From a bacterium (GTDB lineage: Bacteria; Babelota; Babeliae; Babelales; Vermiphilaceae): a stretch of 7,488 bases of DNA. Positions 5,261 to 7,488 of the stretch are shown here, piece by piece. Below the pieces are notes generated by a model that saw only the letters and a program-made list of their open reading frames with translations, made no database searches and was not told where the DNA came from. Numbering within the stretch: position 1 is the first letter of the stretch; each line of letters begins with the position of its first letter. The DNA lies in contig DAOVGZ010000051.1 of assembly GCA_030672115.1 (NCBI GenBank), positions 1-7,488 on the forward strand, given 5' to 3'. The translations under genes were made by a program, and so were the position numbers.

Positions 5261-6796
5261 TCATTTTTTTTTGATTTTGTATCGATTGATAGCCAGAGAG
5301 TCAAGTCCAGAAAGTGTTATTTCTGATTTAAATTCTTTTTCCAGTTGTAAAATAGAGTTAAATTCTATATTTGTTATATGTTCAAGCTGGGCAGAATTAA
5401 TTTTAATTTCCAGTTTGTCTCTGAGTTTTTTGTTTTCAAGAAGTTCTTTTTTTATAGCACGCAAGACAGTGTAGCATTCTGTTTTTATTGATTTAACAAA
5501 TCCAGAGCCTTTACAGGCTGGGCAATTATGGGTCAGCTGTTGAGTAAGAGTTTTGCCAGAACGTTTACGTGTCATTTGAACGAGTCCGAACTCAGAAACT
5601 TTTAAAACTACAGATTGGAATTTGTCACGTTCTTTAAGTGTTTTTTCAAAAAAGCGAATAAGCTGTTGTCTGTGAGACTGGCTTAACATATCAATAAAAT
5701 CAATAACAATAAGTCCGCCAATATTTCTAAAACGAAGTTGTCTTACTATTTCATGGGCAGCTTCGAGATTAGTTTTTAATATTGTGTCGGCCATACTTTT
5801 TTTACCAATGAATTTTCCCGTATTGACATCTATAACTGTCATAGCTTCGGTCGTTTCAATGATAAGAGATCCGCCAGATTTTAACTCAACCTTTTTGTAA
5901 AGACCATCTTCGATTTGTTTTTCGATACCTAAATGTTCAAAAAGAGGTGGAGGTGCGGTGTGAAGTTTTACCTTCAAAGCATGCTCTGGAGCAATGCCTT
6001 TTATAAATTGATATACCTTTTTTTGGGTATCTTGGTTGTCGATAATAATTTCATCAACATCATTATCAAGATGGTCACGAATAACCTGAAGAGCAAGAGG
6101 TAAATCTTCGTGAACTTGTTCTTTTGGTTCAGCCTGATTAAATTTTTTGATAATTGCATTCCAGGTTTTCACCAAATATTTAATATCGCGAATGATCTCT
6201 TTTTCTTGTTGGCCTTCTGATGTGGTTCGTATTATTGCACCCATTCCTTCAGGCAAATGTTTTAAAACAAGTTCTTTGAGTCGAGATCTTTCTTCTCTAT
6301 CGCCAACTTTTTTAGAAACTCCAATACGTGGAATATTTGGCATAAGAACGATGAAGCGACCAGGAAGGGTAAAACAGGTTGTTAGCTTAGCTCCCTTTTG
6401 GTAGATCGGCTCCTTGCTTACCTGAACAAGGATTGCTTCGCCTTCTTTAAATATTTTTGCAATATCAGGAGATTGATGTCTTTTTGGTTCACGTTTTTTG
6501 TTTTCAGAAGAAGTTGATAATTTCGCATCACTGATCTCTTCTGTATTTTTGCCTATTTTTTTTAAGGCGAGTTCTCGGTCAATTTCAGAGATATGCAAAA
6601 ATCCGGCTCGATCTTGGCCTATATCAACAAAGGCTGTTTGTATACCTGGAAGGACCTTTGTAACAATGCCTTTGATATAAACGCGCTCAAGAGTTTCTAT
6701 TGCATGAGATGCAAAATAAATATTTTGTATTTTTCCATCCATCATAATGGCTGCGCGGGTTTGCCATGGATGAGTGCTAATAATAATTTTTTTCAT
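5261..6796 (-). CDS. rng: Ribonuclease G/E family endoribonuclease
   Basis: This single-strand-specific endoribonuclease cuts AU-rich RNA near 5' ends and acts in mRNA decay and rRNA 5' maturation in the cytosol. The 511-aa length matches RNase G rather than the much longer RNase E, because the C-terminal scaffold tail is absent. An S1 domain starts near residue 39 ('YIKGIVTKVLPGIQTAFVDIG'). It is interrupted by a charged Lys/Glu/Ser-rich linker of about 45 residues (roughly 73-118), longer than in E. coli RNase G. The S1 fold then resumes at 'ILVQVSKEP'. The catalytic metal-binding Asp residues are Asp323 in 'VIDVNTGKF' and Asp366 in 'IVIDFIDM'. They are 43 residues apart, as in E. coli RNase E (D303 and D346). 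The zinc-link C425-P-A-C428-KGSG is present. The ATG start gives the family N-terminus 'MKKIIIS', but its ribosome site (AAAAAGA) is weak. It is first in an apparent minus-strand unit with gatB and is divergent from the lipoprotein gene. Confidence 0.94.
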   Translation of the reverse strand: MKKIIISTHPWQTRAAIMMDGKIQNIYFASHAIETLERVYIKGIVTKVLPGIQTAFVDIGQDRAGFLHISEIDRELALKKIGKNTEEISDAKLSTSSENKKREPKRHQSPDIAKIFKEGEAILVQVSKEPIYQKGAKLTTCFTLPGRFIVLMPNIPRIGVSKKVGDREERSRLKELVLKHLPEGMGAIIRTTSEGQQEKEIIRDIKYLVKTWNAIIKKFNQAEPKEQVHEDLPLALQVIRDHLDNDVDEIIIDNQDTQKKVYQFIKGIAPEHALKVKLHTAPPPLFEHLGIEKQIEDGLYKKVELKSGGSLIIETTEAMTVIDVNTGKFIGKKSMADTILKTNLEAAHEIVRQLRFRNIGGLIVIDFIDMLSQSHRQQLIRFFEKTLKERDKFQSVVLKVSEFGLVQMTRKRSGKTLTQQLTHNCPACKGSGFVKSIKTECYTVLRAIKKELLENKKLRDKLEIKINSAQLEHITNIEFNSILQLEKEFKSEITLSGLDSLAINRYKIKKK

Positions 6797-6992
6797 ATAA
6801 AATCTTTTTATTACGCCCCTGTTTTTGGAGCAAATTTGTAAACTTTTTACCTACCATATACTCCCATTCTATAAGATATTATATTTTATGGGTAGAAAAT
6901 ACATGAAAAATATGATAAATTGCCCGCTATGTTGCAAATGTAGTGATCAATAGTTACGGTTAGTCTTTTTAATTTTTACACGGAGAAAATGT
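6797..6992. promoter_or_regulatory. Divergent promoter region between rng and the lipoprotein gene
   Basis: This 196-bp spacer must carry both promoters. On the minus strand an exact TATAAT (6883-6878) could be the rng -10 box, with only a poor -35 upstream and a leader of about 75 bases. On the plus strand TATGAT at 6911-6916 is the best -10 candidate for the lipoprotein gene, also lacking a good -35. An imperfect inverted repeat, CTACCATA (6851-6858) against TATGGGTAG (6887-6895), flanks the candidate rng -10 box and could be an operator. All assignments are by eye and weak. Confidence 0.35.
6982..6985 (+). promoter_or_regulatory. Shine-Dalgarno site of the lipoprotein gene
   Basis: GGAG lies seven bases before the ATG at 6993. 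Another ATG at 6989 is out of frame and too close to the site. Confidence 0.75.
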
Positions 6993-7488
6993 ATGAAAAA
7001 ATATTTATCATTATTCATAGCTGCTATTTTGTTGTTGCCTGCTTGCGGATGGTCAAGTAAATCCAAAAGTTCTCGTAAAGCAAAACAAAAAACAGAAATG
7101 CAAACAGCGCAAGTCGATATTCCTGTAGTATCAGATGAAATTACAAGTTATTTTGATGAAGATGTAAATGAGTTTGAGCTTGAATCTGTACAAGCAGAAA
7201 TGCCTGATTTTGAAGCAATAGATGAATCTGAAATTGAACAAGCAGCACTTGATAGCTTAGATGACGACTTTTTTTGGATAGAAGAATCTGACGAGAAGAA
7301 AGATTCTTTTAAAAATGTATATTTTGATTTTGATAAAGAAGATGTTGAAAAAGATCAAGAAGAATACATATCACATAACGTTGAAGTTGCTCAAAAATTG
7401 ATAGAAGAAGGTGAAAACCCAACTATCACAATTGAAGGACATGCATGCAGTTCAGCAGGTTCAAGAGCTTATAATCTTGCAATTTCCA
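6993..7488 (+). CDS. OmpA/Pal-like outer-membrane lipoprotein, 3' end outside the window
   Basis: The first 165 residues are visible. The N-terminus is a lipoprotein signal (KK, hydrophobic core, lipobox L-P-A-C) with lipidated Cys18. Next come a short basic Ser/Lys-rich stretch (about 19-34) and a long acidic, Asp/Glu-rich linker (about 43-106), more extended than in typical Pal. An OmpA-like domain then starts near residue 107 with 'VYFDFDKEDVEKD' and reaches 'IEGHACSSAGSRAYNLAIS' at the window edge. In Pal/OmpA proteins this fold grips peptidoglycan diaminopimelate and ties the outer membrane to the wall, with Pal partnering TolB. Here the family Asp of 'GHTD/GHAD' is Cys152; the partner Arg would lie just beyond the edge. 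No tol genes are adjacent, so true Pal versus another OmpA-like lipoprotein is undecided and no symbol is given. GGAG stands seven bases before the ATG. The gene is transcribed away from rng. Confidence 0.88.
   Translation, partial: MKKYLSLFIAAILLLPACGWSSKSKSSRKAKQKTEMQTAQVDIPVVSDEITSYFDEDVNEFELESVQAEMPDFEAIDESEIEQAALDSLDDDFFWIEESDEKKDSFKNVYFDFDKEDVEKDQEEYISHNVEVAQKLIEEGENPTITIEGHACSSAGSRAYNLAIS

Noticed and set aside
6498..6841. Two plus-strand open frames opposite the rng 5' end
   Set aside because: They are antisense to the conserved S1 domain, mutually overlapping, and show no ribosome site or family pattern.
1..7488. CRISPR array, insertion sequence, tRNA or rRNA
   Set aside because: No regularly spaced direct repeats, transposase motifs, cloverleaf patterns or rRNA-like stretches were seen.

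Overview
The window is visibly AT-rich, with roughly one third G+C by eye, and gene-dense. It has Gram-negative envelope signatures: an OmpA/Pal-type lipoprotein, an M16 peptidase-like protein and two small exported proteins. AT-rich codons, short spacers, a GatB-dependent Asn/Gln-tRNA route and lineage-restricted small secreted proteins suggest a reduced-genome, host-associated bacterium. My tentative guess is a Candidatus Dependentiae (TM6)-like lineage. This rests on overall style and protein flavour only; no 16S gene is present.

Layout. A plus-strand M16 peptidase-like gene enters at the left edge and ends at 1250. It meets tail-to-tail (7 bp apart) a minus-strand pair, L-lactate dehydrogenase (1721-2629) followed by a DoxX-family membrane protein (1258-1686). 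About 300 bp without a gene (2630-2935) lies upstream of ldh. Then come two small exported proteins of unknown function on the minus strand, 130 aa (2936-3328) and 79 aa (3417-3656), separated by a strong hairpin terminator (3350-3396). The 79-aa gene lies 21 bp downstream of gatB (3678-5141). gatB lies about 120 bp downstream of an RNase G/E-family gene (5261-6796). A 196-bp divergent spacer separates the RNase gene from a plus-strand Pal-like lipoprotein gene that runs off the right edge.

Functions. RNase G (RNA decay and rRNA maturation), GatB (amidation of mischarged tRNA) and LDH (NAD+ regeneration from pyruvate) are housekeeping. The M16-like protein, DoxX, the two small exported proteins and the lipoprotein belong to the envelope or periplasm. 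No mobile element, CRISPR array, rRNA or tRNA was recognised.

Most worth a second look: (1) the M16 reading frame has a stop just before its conserved N-terminus and no standard start ahead of it, with a GTT-TGA-A junction that would restore the frame by a +1 shift; (2) this M16 domain has lost the zinc motif but keeps the Arg/Tyr pair; (3) the lipoprotein carries Cys where the OmpA family has the diaminopimelate-contacting Asp; (4) the gatB leader has paired Shine-Dalgarno-like and anti-Shine-Dalgarno-like tracts; (5) the two small exported proteins are unrecognised. No clear undescribed multi-gene system is visible.
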